A DNA stretch of 64,000 nt from Amphritea pacifica (GCF_016924145.1 NZ_JAFFZO010000013.1:53389-117388), one strand, 5' to 3'; positions 33,921-43,386 are shown, counted from the stretch's first letter. The notes: a model not told the origin generated them from the letters alone. Made by a program: numbers and translations.

Positions 33921-34265
33921 CTATTTCAGATGAAAGGTTAGAATACCTGCCTGTCATCTATCGTGGTAACGAATCGCAGGTTTAAGGTCTGTTGATTCCG
34001 CCACTATTTCAGATGAAAGGTTAGAATACCTGCCTGTCATCTATCGTGGTAACGAATCGCAGGTTTAAGGTCTGTTGATTCCGCCACTATTTCAGATGAA
34101 AGGTTAGAATACCTGCCTGTCATCTTTCAGTATCTTTCATGGTGACGAGTCCTGGGTTTAAGGCCTGTTGATTCCGCTACTATTTTGTGGATGAAAGGTT
34201 AGAGTTCCTGCCTGTCATCTTTCATGGTAACGGCTCGCGGTGTAAGTCATCCAAGTCAGCCATTT
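33921..34265 (+). pseudogene. Four strongly decayed tRNA-Asp-like units (B3-B6)
   Basis: B3 (33921-34003) and B4 (34004-34086) are 83-nt tandem copies ending GATTCCGCCA, closer to tRNA-Asp than B1/B2. B5 (34087-34179) is longer through a duplicated CATCTTTCAGTATCTTTCAT stretch. B6 (34180 to about 34265) is the most decayed. Decay increases with distance from tRNA-Asp copy 5. Confidence 0.75.
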
Positions 34266-34474
34266 CCTCTTTTAATCTTCAGAATTATGTCTGCCGCTTC
34301 TCATCGCTGTATCTCTTTGTCCCGCTTGAGTTTTCTTTAGTTTTTCTATCTCTTGTTTGTTTTATTTTAATTCCTATCCAGCTGAATTTTATGGGCTTCA
34401 GCTTTTCTGTATGTATAGTGTATCTGTCATTTTGAGTAATGAGGGCGGGTACTTGTCTGACATCCGTGATATAA

Positions 34475-35473
34475 ATGCCAGTCATTTTTATCCTCTGCCT
34501 TATTGTCTATAGTGAAATCATCAGTTGGGCGTTGGATTATCCTAGTGGCTGTGGGCCTAATCAGATGCATTTGAATATTAATCAGGCGGACTTGATCTCA
34601 ATCTGTCCTGATCCGGTTATTGCAATCAATCGTCGCGGAGTGATATCCGTGTTTAATACGTCAGCAGAAAATTTGCTGGGGTATTCGGCTGATCAGGTAA
34701 TTGGCGTTATGAATATTCGTCAGATATATCCCAGTGATGCTGAAGCACGGAAGATTATGCGGCTGATGATGGATGAGTCGTTTTGTGGGCCAGGGCGGGT
34801 AGAGGGGTATGAAACTTATGTGCTCAACAGCAGTCGGGAGAAGGTTCCTATTCGTTTGTCAGCGGCAATGCTGATGAAGCAGGGGGAGTATCGTGGGAGT
34901 GTTGGTTTTTTTCATGATATGACGCGGCAGAAAGCGCTGGAAACCACATTGCTGAAACAGTCGATTACCGATGACCTGAGTGGCCTGTATAATCAGCGTC
35001 ACTTTTATGTCCAGGTTGCCAGTGAGATGATGCGTGTTAAGCGCTATGGTGGTGAGTTGAGCCTGGTATGCATTGATCTGGATGGCTTCAAACAGGTCAA
35101 CGATAAGCTGGGTCATCTTGAGGGTGATCAGATTGTGCGTCTGATTGGTCGGGTGCTGCGGGATGGGCTAAGGGATTCCGATCAGGCTTTTCGCTATGGT
35201 GGGGATGAATTTATGTTGTTGTTACCGAATACTGTCAAGGCTGATGCCTGTCAGTTGGCAGAAAGAGTGCGGCAGCTATTTAATCTGGAATGCAACTATT
35301 CTCCCGGTTCACATCATAATCAGGCTGCTACTGTGTCCATGAGCCTGGGGGTGGCGTCCTGTAGTGGCGCTGAACCGGTCGATTTTTTTGTTCAGAGGGC
35401 TGATATGGCGATGTATAGCGCAAAGCAGGCGGGCGGTGACTGTGTAAGGCAGTTTTCTACCGGCAATAACTGA
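34475..35473 (+). CDS. PAS-GGDEF diguanylate cyclase
   Basis: 332 aa. A PAS domain (about 38-150, ISICPDPVIAINRRGVISVFN) is joined to a GGDEF domain (about 160-325) with YGGDEF at 241-246. RDSD at 233-236, five residues upstream, is an intact inhibitory site for c-di-GMP feedback. It should make c-di-GMP. The start is uncertain: the ATG at 34475 has no ribosome site, and an ATG at 34565 would give a protein beginning just before the PAS domain. It is the first gene after the tRNA array. Confidence 0.9.
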   Translation: MPVIFILCLIVYSEIISWALDYPSGCGPNQMHLNINQADLISICPDPVIAINRRGVISVFNTSAENLLGYSADQVIGVMNIRQIYPSDAEARKIMRLMMDESFCGPGRVEGYETYVLNSSREKVPIRLSAAMLMKQGEYRGSVGFFHDMTRQKALETTLLKQSITDDLSGLYNQRHFYVQVASEMMRVKRYGGELSLVCIDLDGFKQVNDKLGHLEGDQIVRLIGRVLRDGLRDSDQAFRYGGDEFMLLLPNTVKADACQLAERVRQLFNLECNYSPGSHHNQAATVSMSLGVASCSGAEPVDFFVQRADMAMYSAKQAGGDCVRQFSTGNN

Positions 35474-35505
35474 ATCTCATTTTTCAGCTGCAGTGATTGG
35501 TTAAA

Positions 35506-35595
35506 CTACATCTCCTCGCCGTCATCGTGCTCGTTATCGTCTTCAAACTCTTCGTTTAGTCTTTCCAGTAGCAGCTCTTCTGTGTACTCTTCCAT
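35506..35595 (-). CDS. Small acidic protein (29 aa)
   Basis: Short reverse-strand frame MEEYTEELLLERLNEEFEDD plus NEHDDGEEM. It is preceded by AGAGGGG six bases from the ATG, a strong ribosome site. Almost half of its residues are Glu or Asp. No known family. It is antisense to nothing and lies alone in a 200-bp gap between the cyclase and the next gene. Confidence 0.5.
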   Translation of the reverse strand: MEEYTEELLLERLNEEFEDDNEHDDGEEM

Positions 35596-35671
35596 TTTAT
35601 TCCCCTCTGTTTTATGGCAGCTATCCTATTCTGTCTTCATGAAAGAGATGTGACAGGTTTTTTAACGCTTT

Positions 35672-36610
35672 ATGAAAACGCTCCCAGTCGTCTTGCTACA
35701 ACAGCCCGAAATCCCTGTTGAAAAAGTATTGCTGCCAGAGTTTGAGCAGGCTGGGGTTCAGCTTGACCTGTTGCGTCTGGATCTTATTCATCCGCTGATC
35801 AGTGGTAATAAGTGGTTCAAGTTAAAATATGCTCTTGAAGCGGTGCAGGCTTCTGACTGTCACCGGGTGCTAAGTTTTGGCGGTGCCTGGTCAAACCATC
35901 TGCATGCTCTCGCCTATGCTGGTTATGAGTTGGGTATTGAAACGATCGGGGTTATTCGTGGTGAGCGTCCCGCTCAGCTATCCGCAACACTGATGGATGC
36001 CGTTGGCTGGGGGATGACACTGGAATTTGTCTCCAGAAATCAGTATCGCAATAAATATGATGAGCAATTTAATACCGCGTTACAGCAAAAGTATGGTGAT
36101 TTTCACTGTTTGCCTGAAGGGGGTTCGGGTGAGTGGGTGGTGGCGGGCTGTCGCGAGATTATCTCTCTGTTTAAGGCGACTGATTATCAACTGATCTGTT
36201 GTGCCTGTGGCACGGGGGGGACGTTGGCAGGGTTGATCGCAGAGAAGCCGGAGGGGGTGGAACTGTTAGGCGTACCGGTTCTGAAAGGGGCAGAGTTTCT
36301 CTATCACGATATCAGACAAATGCTCGCCCGGGCTGAAGAGCGGGACCCGGGCGGCTGGTTGCTGGATCTGAGCTCTCATGAGGGCGGCTATGCCCGGGTT
36401 TCCGTTGAGCTGGTTGATGCGCTGCGACATTTCCGGGAGTGTAGTGGAATTGAACTGGAGCCCGTTTACAGTGGTAAAGCCTTTCTGGCCCTGCAGCGGA
36501 AGCTGGCGCGGGGTGAGTTGCCTCCGGGGAGTCGGGTTATGCTGATCCATACAGGCGGAATGCAGGGGTTAAGAGGCATGCAGGATCGCCTGAGCAAAAC
36601 GTTACGTTAA
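35672..36610 (+). CDS. PLP-dependent ACC deaminase/D-cysteine desulfhydrase-like enzyme
   Basis: 312 aa of the tryptophan synthase beta fold. LIHPLISGNKWFKLKYAL carries the PLP-binding Lys; FGGAWSNHLHALAYAG is the cofactor and substrate loop; CACGTGGTLAGL binds phosphate. This family acts on small amino acids by beta elimination (D-cysteine) or ring opening of 1-aminocyclopropane-1-carboxylate. Which one applies here cannot be told. It stands alone before nadK. Confidence 0.88.
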   Translation: MKTLPVVLLQQPEIPVEKVLLPEFEQAGVQLDLLRLDLIHPLISGNKWFKLKYALEAVQASDCHRVLSFGGAWSNHLHALAYAGYELGIETIGVIRGERPAQLSATLMDAVGWGMTLEFVSRNQYRNKYDEQFNTALQQKYGDFHCLPEGGSGEWVVAGCREIISLFKATDYQLICCACGTGGTLAGLIAEKPEGVELLGVPVLKGAEFLYHDIRQMLARAEERDPGGWLLDLSSHEGGYARVSVELVDALRHFRECSGIELEPVYSGKAFLALQRKLARGELPPGSRVMLIHTGGMQGLRGMQDRLSKTLR

Positions 36611-36739
36611 TGGTTCTGGACTTTATCCCATCTCAAAAGCGTATGATCGGCAGGTAAACCGTTAAAAAATGAGTATAATCTTTAAAAACAATCGGATAGG
36701 TGTGGTTGCGGTGTAACCATCAGTTTCAGTGGAGTGGTA

Positions 36740-37621
36740 ATGGATAACTTTCGTAATATTGGTTTGATCGGGCGTCTGGGTAGCACCAAGGTTATTGATA
36801 CCCTGAAACATCTGATCCGCTTTCTGGATGAGCAGGGGCTGACGCCTATTCTTGATGAGAAAATTGCCGCGGTGATGCCGGGTCATGGCCAGCAAACCAG
36901 CTCGTCCCGTTTGATGGGGGAGATATGTGATCTGGTTATCGTTGTTGGCGGAGATGGTAGTTTGCTTGGGGCGGCCAGAAATCTGGCGCAGTCGAATGTG
37001 CCGGTTTTGGGAGTAAACCGGGGTAATCTTGGTTTCCTGACCGATATTTCACCGGCAGAGATCGAAGAGAAAGTCGGTGAGGTATTAAATGGACATTACA
37101 CTGTGGACCGCCGCTTTCTGATCGATGTTCTGGTGAAGCGCAATGGCGAGCCAATCGGCGAGTCAACCGGCTTGAATGATTGTGTCTTACACCCGGGTAA
37201 ATCTGCCCGAATGATTCAGTTTGAGCTCTACATTGAAGGCCAGTTTGTTTATACCCAACGTTCTGATGGTTTGATAGTCGCCACGCCGACAGGCTCCACC
37301 GCTTATGCGCTGTCAGGCGGAGGCCCGATTATGCATCCGCGTCTTGATGCTTTGGTACTGGTACCGATGTTTCCCCATACGCTGTCCAGTCGACCGATTG
37401 TGGTGGATGGCAATAGTGAGCTTAAATTGGTTATCAGTGGCAACAATGAGACCTATCCAACGGTGAGTTGTGATGGCCAGAAACATATAAACTGCGCCCC
37501 GGGGGATACCATTACGATTCATAAGAAACCGCACAAACTGAAACTGCTGCATCCTTTGAGTCATAACTTCTATCAGACCTGTCGGGAAAAACTTGGCTGG
37601 GCTACGAAGTTAGGAGAATAA
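36740..37621 (+). CDS. nadK: NAD kinase
   Basis: 293 aa (E. coli 292). Phosphorylates NAD to NADP. Motifs VVGGDGSLLGAARNL (GGDGT-type), GVNRGNLGFLTDI, and GLIVATPTGSTAYALSGGGP with the NE/D site LNDCVLHPGK. The ATG at 36740 has GGAG five bases upstream. A TATAAT box lies at 36674-36679. It is followed 11 bp later by the metallophosphatase gene. Confidence 0.97.
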   Translation: MDNFRNIGLIGRLGSTKVIDTLKHLIRFLDEQGLTPILDEKIAAVMPGHGQQTSSSRLMGEICDLVIVVGGDGSLLGAARNLAQSNVPVLGVNRGNLGFLTDISPAEIEEKVGEVLNGHYTVDRRFLIDVLVKRNGEPIGESTGLNDCVLHPGKSARMIQFELYIEGQFVYTQRSDGLIVATPTGSTAYALSGGGPIMHPRLDALVLVPMFPHTLSSRPIVVDGNSELKLVISGNNETYPTVSCDGQKHINCAPGDTITIHKKPHKLKLLHPLSHNFYQTCREKLGWATKLGE

Positions 37622-37632
37622 CCGGGGTGCCT

Positions 37633-38607
37633 ATGGCGAGTGCTTACCAGGGGTATGACCTGATCGGGGATGTGCATGGCTGTGCGCTATCGCTGCAACT
37701 GCTGTTGCAGAAGCTGGGGTATAGTAAACAGGCGGGGGTTTATCAGCATCCAAAACGTCAGGCCATTTTTCTGGGTGATATTGTTGACCGGGGACCGCGC
37801 ATCCGCGAGGCGCTGCATATTGTCCGCGATATGGTGGATGCCGGACATGCCCAGATCGTCATGGGAAATCATGAGTTTAATTACCTTTCCTATCTGACGC
37901 CGGGGTTGCCGGGGTCGGGTATGGAGTATCTCAGAACGCATAACCGGCGACATCTGCGCATTCTTAATGAGACACTTGAGCAGTTTGCAAACTACCCTCA
38001 GGAGCAGAAGGCGTTTCTGCAGTGGATCAAGGAGATGCCCCTGTTTCTTGAACAGCAGCAGTTTCGTGTTGTCCATGCCTGCTGGTCTCAGCAGCATATA
38101 GACCAGTTTTTACTCACACAGGGGGGGAATCAGATCGATGATGATTATCTGCACCGTTCTGCTTATCACGGTACCCTCGAGTGGGAAACGATGGATCGAT
38201 TGTTGCGTGGTACCCACCTGAAGCTGCCCAACGACGAAGTCATGGTGAGTAAAGATGGATACAAGCGCCGTTTTTTTCGCACCAAATTCTGGTCAGAGAG
38301 ACCGCAGTATTATATCGATGTGGTGTTCCAGCCCGATCCGTTACCTGAGCATGTGGCGCGTATGCGTCTGACACAGCAGGATTATGAAGATCTGCTGTAC
38401 TACAGTACCAATGAACCGTTGCTGTTTGTCGGGCACTACTGGTGTGATGGCGAGCCCAGGCCGGTGGCTCCGAATGTTGCCTGTATTGACTACAGTGCTG
38501 TTAAATTTGGTAAATTGGTGGCTTACCGGCTCGATCAGGAAACAGAGCTCAATCCGAACAAGTTTATCTGGGTTGATGTATTGAAGGAGATCAGCGATGA
38601 ATCATGA
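37633..38607 (+). CDS. Metallophosphoesterase
   Basis: 324 aa. Calcineurin-like phosphoesterase motifs are clear: YDLIGDVHGCA (DxH), FLGDIVDRGPR (GDxxDRG), VMGNHEFNY (GNHE), and two later His (VHACWS, GHYW). The family includes ApaH/PrpE-like and serine/threonine phosphatases. The ATG at 37633 has GGGG five bases upstream; an upstream GTG adds two residues. It is in line with nadK and probably co-transcribed. Confidence 0.88.
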   Translation: MASAYQGYDLIGDVHGCALSLQLLLQKLGYSKQAGVYQHPKRQAIFLGDIVDRGPRIREALHIVRDMVDAGHAQIVMGNHEFNYLSYLTPGLPGSGMEYLRTHNRRHLRILNETLEQFANYPQEQKAFLQWIKEMPLFLEQQQFRVVHACWSQQHIDQFLLTQGGNQIDDDYLHRSAYHGTLEWETMDRLLRGTHLKLPNDEVMVSKDGYKRRFFRTKFWSERPQYYIDVVFQPDPLPEHVARMRLTQQDYEDLLYYSTNEPLLFVGHYWCDGEPRPVAPNVACIDYSAVKFGKLVAYRLDQETELNPNKFIWVDVLKEISDES

Positions 38608-38634
38608 ATACCATTCGCGGGTTATTGTGATCGT

Positions 38635-39471
38635 ATGAATGAAGTGTTTCGGGTTCCTCTGGATCAGGATCTGTCCGGATTTACCGCCATACTCTGGCAG
38701 CATAAGATTCCTCACCGGGTGCTGGAACAGGGACAGGAGCAGCTGTTGTTAGTGCCCTACAATGTCAATGGAGAGCAGATAGCTCAGCTGTATCAGATGT
38801 GGCAGCAAGGCGCAGACCTTTCCGGATTGCGGGTGCAGCAGGCAGGTCAGGGTGGTCTGCAGACGGTTTTTAAAGCCTGGCTGACGCTGGCGCTGATCGC
38901 CGTGAGTATCATCATTACTCTGATTGTTTCGCTGGGTGATAATATTCAGATGATGGGCTGGTTTACCATTGTTGAATTTTCTGTACAGGGAAATAAGGTC
39001 TACTACTCAGATCTGCTGACATCGGTTGCCGGTGGTCAGATATGGCGATTATTTACACCTGCTTTTATGCATTTTAATCTGCCCCATATCATCTTTAATC
39101 TGCTTTGGGTGTGGGTCGTTGGCAGGCGGATTGAAAGCTATCTGGGCTGGCCCGTACTGCTGGGGCTGTTTCTGTTTTCTGCGTTGGCATCTAATATTGC
39201 CCAGTTCTGGGTCAGTGGGCCGATGTTTGGTGGAATGTCGGGCTTCGTCTTTGCGCTGCTTGGGTTTGCCTGGCTTTGGGATCGGCTCAGACCCGCGCAG
39301 ATGATCGGTATGCCGCCAGCGCTGATGGGTTTTATGATGTTCTGGCTGGTATTGGGGTTTACCGGCGCGCTGGAAACGCTGGGGCTTGGTTCTATCGCCA
39401 ATACTGCACATCTGGCTGGGCTTATAGCGGGGCTGGTGGTGGTCCCTGTGGTGAGAGTGATCAAACGATAA
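38635..39471 (+). CDS. Rhomboid family intramembrane serine protease
   Basis: 278 aa. The first 75 residues form a GlpG-like cytoplasmic domain (DLSGFTAILWQHKIPHRV). Six membrane segments follow from about residue 82. The catalytic Ser is in FGGMSGFV (about 201) and the catalytic His in NTAHLAGLIAG (about 259); HFNLPHIIFNLLW is the typical second-helix motif. It cleaves within membranes. It begins 27 bp after the phosphatase gene. Confidence 0.93.
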   Translation: MNEVFRVPLDQDLSGFTAILWQHKIPHRVLEQGQEQLLLVPYNVNGEQIAQLYQMWQQGADLSGLRVQQAGQGGLQTVFKAWLTLALIAVSIIITLIVSLGDNIQMMGWFTIVEFSVQGNKVYYSDLLTSVAGGQIWRLFTPAFMHFNLPHIIFNLLWVWVVGRRIESYLGWPVLLGLFLFSALASNIAQFWVSGPMFGGMSGFVFALLGFAWLWDRLRPAQMIGMPPALMGFMMFWLVLGFTGALETLGLGSIANTAHLAGLIAGLVVVPVVRVIKR

Positions 39472-39546
39472 AGCTCAGGACGGTCAGCAGCATCGAATCG
39501 CCGCCGGACTCTGTGATAATATATCAGCCACTTTGGAGGCTAATGA

Positions 39547-39813
39547 ATGAACTTTAAAAAGATGATTGAGGCGATGACACCTGAGGTGTATCAGAGTCTG
39601 AAGCGGGCTGTTGAATTGGGCAAATGGCCGAATGGTGAGCGGTTGACCGAAGAGCAGCGAGAGACCAGCCTGCGGGCTGTGATTGCCTATGATGAGACCA
39701 AACTGCCTGCCCATGAGCGTACCGGGTTTATCGACCGGACGAAGAAAGATGGCAGTCAGCACGGTTCCGATCCACTGGAGCCTCAGGTTCTGAAAATTCT
39801 GAACGATAACTGA
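39547..39813 (+). CDS. YeaC family protein (DUF1315)
   Basis: 88 aa. MTPEVYQSLKRAVELGKWPNGERLTEEQRE and YDETKLPAHERTGFI are the signature of DUF1315/YeaC. The function is unknown. Its last base is shared with the start of the next gene (TGATGG), so the two are translationally coupled. Confidence 0.93.
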   Translation: MNFKKMIEAMTPEVYQSLKRAVELGKWPNGERLTEEQRETSLRAVIAYDETKLPAHERTGFIDRTKKDGSQHGSDPLEPQVLKILNDN

Positions 39814-40640
39814 TGGAGGTTATCGCTCAGGGGACGCTGGTTAAAATGCCAGCGAAGATCGCCCCTCAGATATGTTATCAGCTTAAGCTGGGAGATCATC
39901 TGATCGACCTGAACAGCTATCTTGGACAGCCTGTAAAACTCAGCTTTCTGGGACAGATCAACTGTACCCACTGCGGTCGCAAGACCAGTAAAAGTTTTGC
40001 CCAGGGATATTGTTACCCCTGTTTTAAAAAACTTCCCCAGTGTGATCTTTGTATTATGAGCCCCGAAAAGTGTCATTATGAACAGGGGACCTGCAGAGAC
40101 CCGTCCTGGGGTGAGCAGTTCTGTTTTCAGAGCCACTATGTTTATCTGGCTAACTCTTCCGGGGTTAAGGTGGGAATAACCCGGGGCACCCAGATTCCAA
40201 CCCGCTGGATTGATCAGGGGGCGATTCAGGCACTGCCGGTTCTGCGAGTGGATACCCGTTTTCAGTCTGGCCTTGTGGAACAGATTTTTGCCGCCCATGT
40301 TACCGATAAAACCAACTGGCGGGCTATGCTTAAAGGGCAGGTAGATCGCCTGGACCTGCAGGCGGAGCGCGATCGGCTGATGACGCTGTGTCAGGAAGAA
40401 CTGACATTGTTAGAAAATCGCTTTGGGTTACAGGCAATTCAGCGTCTGCCCGAGGCGGAAGTGGTGGAGCTGGATTATCCGGTGCTCAATTTTCCGGCTA
40501 AAGTGACGAGTCTGAGCTTCGATAAAACCCCGGTAGTTGAGGGGGTTTTACAGGGAATCAAAGGGCAGTATCTGATTCTCGATACCGGAGTTATCAACCT
40601 CAGAAAATTTACCGCTTATCAGGTTGAGTTCAGCGCCTGA
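39813..40640 (+). CDS. DUF2797 protein
   Basis: 275 aa. A Cys-rich front part (CTHCGRKTSKSF, CYPCFKK, CDLC, CHYEQGTCRD) probably binds zinc. The central HYVYLANSSGVKVGITRGTQIPTRW resembles a GIY-YIG nuclease core with SS-GVKVG in place of the canonical sequence. It belongs to DUF2797. Coupled to YeaC as in related genomes. No reaction is established. Confidence 0.88.
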   Translation: MEVIAQGTLVKMPAKIAPQICYQLKLGDHLIDLNSYLGQPVKLSFLGQINCTHCGRKTSKSFAQGYCYPCFKKLPQCDLCIMSPEKCHYEQGTCRDPSWGEQFCFQSHYVYLANSSGVKVGITRGTQIPTRWIDQGAIQALPVLRVDTRFQSGLVEQIFAAHVTDKTNWRAMLKGQVDRLDLQAERDRLMTLCQEELTLLENRFGLQAIQRLPEAEVVELDYPVLNFPAKVTSLSFDKTPVVEGVLQGIKGQYLILDTGVINLRKFTAYQVEFSA

Positions 40641-40649
40641 GATGTGTGC

Positions 40650-40698
40650 AACCTTTGAACCGTTATCACCGCCTGAGTAACAAGGCGATTCAAAGGTT
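40650..40698. repeat. Nested hairpin between DUF2797 and pepN genes
   Basis: AACCTTTGAA (40650-40659) pairs with TTCAAAGGTT (40689-40698). Inside lies a second stem, CGCCT/AGGCG (40670-40674 and 40683-40687), with a 10-base bulge on one side. The outer stem is a perfect 10 bp. No T run follows on either strand. Confidence 0.6.
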
Positions 40699-40740
40699 TG
40701 CTTATTGTTAATTGTTTGAATGTTATCGCAGGGTGAATGA

Positions 40741-43386
40741 ATGAACCAGTCAGCTACAGAGCAGCCGAGTGTTATCTATCTAAAAGATTATGAGGTTCCT
40801 GCATTTCGGGTGGAGCAAACTGAGCTGCGCTTTGAACTGGAAGAGGAGCAAACCCTGGTTCGCTCGCAGGTTCGATATGTCCGTAACCCTGACTCCGCTA
40901 ACCGCCAGCATCCTCTGGTGCTGGATGGACATGAGGCACTCGAGTTACAACGGTTGAGTATCGATGGCGAAGTGCTCAGCGATAAGGATTATCGCCGCTC
41001 AGGCGAGCAGCTGTTGATCCCGAATCTGCCGGACCATTTTACCCTTGAATGTATTACCCGCATCGAGCCGCAAAATAATACCGCCCTTGAGGGACTGTAC
41101 AAATCGGATGGCATGTTTTGCACTCAGTGTGAGGCAGAAGGTTTCAGGCGTATTACTTTCTATCAGGACCGGCCCGATGTCATGGCGCTGTTTGAAACCA
41201 CGATTGTGGCGGATAAACAGCGTTATCCGGTGCTGCTGTCAAACGGCAATATGGTCGATGCCGGTGAAGAGGACGATGGCAGACACTGGGTTAAATGGCA
41301 GGATCCATTTCCAAAGCCAGCTTATCTTTTTGCCCTTGTCGGGGGGGATCTGCAGTTTATCGAGGATCGCTATACCACCAGTTCAGGGCGTCATGTGGTC
41401 TTGAAAATCTTTGCCGAAGCGAAAGATCTGGATAAGCTTGAATACGCCATGAACTCTCTTAAACACTCCATGCGATGGGATGAACAGGTCTACGGACGAG
41501 AGTACGATCTGGACATCTTTATGATCGTCGCTGTTGATTTTTTCAACATGGGGGCGATGGAGAATAAAGGGCTGAATATCTTTAATACCTCCTGTGTGCT
41601 GGCGCATCCGGAAACTACTGTTGACGCTGGCTTTCAACGGGTTGAAGGGGTTGTCGCCCATGAATATTTCCACAACTGGTCCGGTAACCGGGTCACCTGC
41701 AGAGACTGGTTTCAGCTGAGTCTGAAAGAAGGTTTTACGGTGTTTCGTGATTCGCAGTTCTCTGCGGATATGAACTCAGCTACTGTAAAACGAATTGAAG
41801 ATGTTACCCTGCTGCGTACGGCGCAGTTTGCTGAGGATGCCGGCCCTATGGCGCATCCGGTACGGCCCGCCTCTTTTATTGAGATCTCGAACTTCTATAC
41901 GCTGACGGTGTATGAGAAAGGCTGTGAAGTGGTGCGAATGCTGCACACCCTGTTAGGCGCGCAAACCTTTCGCAAAGGCTCCGATCTCTACTTTGATCGC
42001 CATGACGGTCAGGCGGTGACCACCGATGATTTTGTCCAGGCGATGGCCGATGTTTCTGGTCGTGATATGAGTCGCTTTAAGCTCTGGTACAGCCAGTCAG
42101 GTACGCCGCAGGTCTCTGTGACCGGTGAGTATGATGCGCAGAGCCAGCGTTATACCCTGCATATGCAGCAGAGCTGTCCGGCAACACCTGATATGGCGAC
42201 AAAACAGCCGTTTTTGATTCCCGTTGCGGTGGGCTTGCTCGACCCTGGAGGTGAGGATATTCCGCTGCAGGGAGGCGAAACCACTGAGGTGTTGGAGCTG
42301 ATTGCCACAGAGCAGAGCTTTGTCTTTGAGAATATCCCGGTAGAGCCGATCCCCTCATTGTTGCGTGGATTCTCGGCACCGGTGAAGCTGAAGTTTCCCT
42401 ACAGCCGTGAGCAACTGGTGTTTCTGATGCAGCACGACAGCGATGGTTTTAATCGCTGGGATGCCGCACAGCAACTGGCCGTTGGTATTATGAGCGAGTT
42501 GATTGCTGATCATCAGCAGGGACGGGAGCTGATACTGGATCCGGCCCTGGTTGATGCCTATCAGCAGGTGCTGAGCGATACAGAACTGGATCGGGCGATG
42601 GTTGCAAAAGTGCTGACACTGCCCTCAGAAGCCTATCTGAGTGAACTGGCTGAGGTGATTGATGTAGATGCGATCTACCGGGTGCGTCGTTTTGTCAGAG
42701 ATTCAATCGCTAACCAGCTCGAAACGCTGTTCCTCAGGGTTTATCAGGATAATAATACCGCTGAACCCTACAGTCCCGATGCGGCTTCTGTAGCCCGCCG
42801 AAGCCTGAAGAACCTTGCGCTGGCCTACCTGATGGCTACTGAGAAGCAGGAATACCTGCAGCTGGCGCTGCAGCAGTATCGTCAGGCAGATAATATGACT
42901 GACAGCCAGGCGGCACTGACACTGATTGTCCATTCGGGATTTGTCCAGCAGGCCAGTGAGGTGTTGGACGATTTCTATCAGCGCTGGCAGAATGAATCGC
43001 TGGTGGTTAATCAGTGGCTTGCGGTGCAGGCCAGTGATCCTAAAGAGGGGGCGTTGGCGCGGGTGCAGGCTTTACAACAACATCCGGCGTACGATGGTGC
43101 CAATCCGAATAAGATCCGTTCACTGATATCGATCTTCTGTGCGCAGAATATGCTTAACTTTCATAATACTGATGGTAGTGGCTACCGTTTTCTGGCGGAT
43201 CAGATTATTGTATTAAACAAACAGAATCCTCAGATTGCTTCGCGATTGCTGACACCACTAACGCGCTGGAAGCGTTATCCGCAGGAACGCAGTGCATTGA
43301 TGAAAGCGGAACTGGAACGGATCAGGAGCAGTGGTGATCTTTCCCGGGATGTATTTGAAGTTTTGAGTAAAAGTCTGGTTGGCTAA
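40741..43386 (+). CDS. pepN: Aminopeptidase N
   Basis: 881 aa (E. coli PepN 870). M1-family zinc aminopeptidase. The substrate motif GAMENKG is near residue 270, the zinc motif HEYFHNW near 306, and the second Glu in LKEGFTVFRD near 328. The N-terminal YLKDYEVPAFRVEQTEL and the C-terminal HEAT-like helical domain are all present. It has its own upstream region with a nested hairpin. The start ATG follows a second ATG-like AATGA and has no strong ribosome site. Confidence 0.97.
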   Translation: MNQSATEQPSVIYLKDYEVPAFRVEQTELRFELEEEQTLVRSQVRYVRNPDSANRQHPLVLDGHEALELQRLSIDGEVLSDKDYRRSGEQLLIPNLPDHFTLECITRIEPQNNTALEGLYKSDGMFCTQCEAEGFRRITFYQDRPDVMALFETTIVADKQRYPVLLSNGNMVDAGEEDDGRHWVKWQDPFPKPAYLFALVGGDLQFIEDRYTTSSGRHVVLKIFAEAKDLDKLEYAMNSLKHSMRWDEQVYGREYDLDIFMIVAVDFFNMGAMENKGLNIFNTSCVLAHPETTVDAGFQRVEGVVAHEYFHNWSGNRVTCRDWFQLSLKEGFTVFRDSQFSADMNSATVKRIEDVTLLRTAQFAEDAGPMAHPVRPASFIEISNFYTLTVYEKGCEVVRMLHTLLGAQTFRKGSDLYFDRHDGQAVTTDDFVQAMADVSGRDMSRFKLWYSQSGTPQVSVTGEYDAQSQRYTLHMQQSCPATPDMATKQPFLIPVAVGLLDPGGEDIPLQGGETTEVLELIATEQSFVFENIPVEPIPSLLRGFSAPVKLKFPYSREQLVFLMQHDSDGFNRWDAAQQLAVGIMSELIADHQQGRELILDPALVDAYQQVLSDTELDRAMVAKVLTLPSEAYLSELAEVIDVDAIYRVRRFVRDSIANQLETLFLRVYQDNNTAEPYSPDAASVARRSLKNLALAYLMATEKQEYLQLALQQYRQADNMTDSQAALTLIVHSGFVQQASEVLDDFYQRWQNESLVVNQWLAVQASDPKEGALARVQALQQHPAYDGANPNKIRSLISIFCAQNMLNFHNTDGSGYRFLADQIIVLNKQNPQIASRLLTPLTRWKRYPQERSALMKAELERIRSSGDLSRDVFEVLSKSLVG

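Noticed and set aside
31331-34265. CRISPR-like array (regular repeats)
   Set aside because: The repeat period is about 77-83 nt and the units are clearly tRNA-derived; there are no unique spacers of constant length and no cas genes.
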